Shown here one piece after another: positions 51,388 to 51,705 of a DNA stretch of 51,705 bases (the first letter of the stretch is position 1; each line of letters begins with the position of its first letter). The notes beneath the pieces were generated by a model that saw only the letters and a program-made list of their open reading frames with translations, did no database searches and was not told the origin of the DNA. The DNA comes from Leptolyngbya sp. DLM2.Bin27. GTDB taxonomy: Bacteria; Cyanobacteriota; Cyanobacteriia; Phormidesmidales; Phormidesmidaceae. The position numbers and the translations under genes were made by a program. The stretch covers positions 1 through 51,705 of the forward strand of contig RECJ01000167.1 of NCBI GenBank assembly GCA_007694115.1. The letters run 5' to 3'.

Positions 51388-51555
51388 GCCCATAGGCTAA
51401 GGGACTCCGGCCACAACCACCAGGGAGTGAACTCCCTGGCTCATAGCGAAAGTCTGCTAAAGCAGACTGGGGAACTCGGCTGCCAATCCTCGTCAGAGGA
51501 TTTCGGCTTTGAGCCTTGGACTTCAGTCCTTGGCTCAGCGGCCAATTCGAGGGAT
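51388..51555 (-). repeat. 168-bp multi-hairpin element, copy B (inverted)
   Basis: This block is the reverse complement of 41953-42120, with the same length. Its stems are at 51420-51439 (CCAGGGAGT, GA, ACTCCCTGG), 51451-51468 (AGTCTGCT, AA, AGCAGACT), 51485-51502 (AATCCTC and GAGGATT, 4-base loop) and 51510-51537 (TGAGCC, GGACT, TC, AGTCC, GGCTCA). Outside it, 51239-51358 and 51556-51705 show no gene that I can support. Confidence 0.8.
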
Positions 51556-51705
51556 CGACTCCAGATCTTGCCCCAAGGCCTAACGATCGCAGCTCTGGTC
51601 TTTTTCAGCTAATACGGTTGCACCCCAGACGTGCTTCTTGTACCGTATTCTTGCGGGGAATGACTCTGGGCGGGGAAGAGAGGAGCTGCGAACTCCTCAA
51701 ATCCC

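Noticed and set aside
51307..51612. Open frame through the multi-hairpin element (about 101 residues), with a similar frame at 41869-42195 on the minus strand
   Set aside because: Both frames read through the same repeat and their similarity follows from the DNA repeat. There is no ribosome site and no protein-like pattern outside the repeat.

Overview
The window is chromosomal DNA of a cyanobacterium, most likely a filamentous Leptolyngbya/Nodosilinea-type species. Pointers to this are frequent HIP1 octamers (GCGATCGC), the Omp85-lpxC-fabZ-lpxA-lpxB cluster, LL-diaminopimelate aminotransferase, CsaB, a CtpC-type protease, a short-form HisG, a group 2 sigma factor, and DUF2358, DUF2499, DUF3593 and DUF981 proteins. 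The genus is an inference from gene content and style, not from a search. No rRNA, CRISPR array, prophage or complete insertion sequence was seen. There is one tRNA, tRNA-Ser(GCT).

Layout. 1-1.7 kb: a partial membrane protein, a Uma2-type putative nuclease and a DUF2358 protein. 1.8-7.0 kb: a compact three-gene unit made of a multi-winged-helix protein, a large P-loop ATPase, and a fusion of a Cas4/RecB-like Fe-S nuclease to a soluble FtsK motor; this is the best candidate for an undescribed system. 7.1-12.2 kb: a polar amino-acid ABC importer on the minus strand with an internal terminator after the binding-protein gene. 12.4-26.5 kb: housekeeping and conserved cyanobacterial genes (comF, a PEP-synthase-like protein, gpx, csaB, DUF2499/DUF3593, ctpC, rplI, an AI-2E family protein, dnaG, an FAD monooxygenase). 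26.6-31.8 kb: a sugar or compatible-solute ABC importer followed by an orphan osmoprotectant-type permease. 31.9-40.4 kb: exbD/exbB, then the lipid A and outer-membrane biogenesis genes and purC. 40.5-46.9 kb: dapL, a broken GNAT acetyltransferase, hisG, a sugar-type MFS transporter and a sodium:solute symporter. 47.5-51.7 kb: DUF981, a heptamer repeat array, tRNA-Ser, an sbcC 5' remnant, a small membrane ORF, the sigma factor, an antitoxin-like gene broken by a MITE, and a short J-domain protein.

How it works together. Several blocks concern the envelope: lipid A synthesis, BamA assembly, ExbB/D energisation, CsaB wall-polymer pyruvylation and importers for amino acids and sugars. The rest is replication, translation and metabolism.

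Small repeats and gene decay stand out. A 141-bp MITE with a 9-bp target duplication interrupts a small antitoxin-like gene whose frame is restored by removing the insertion in silico. A second MITE-like element with different ends carries the same inner palindrome. A 168-bp multi-hairpin element occurs twice in inverted orientation with loop changes but conserved stems. Two further genes each carry one in-frame nonsense codon. All family assignments come from reading motifs by eye.
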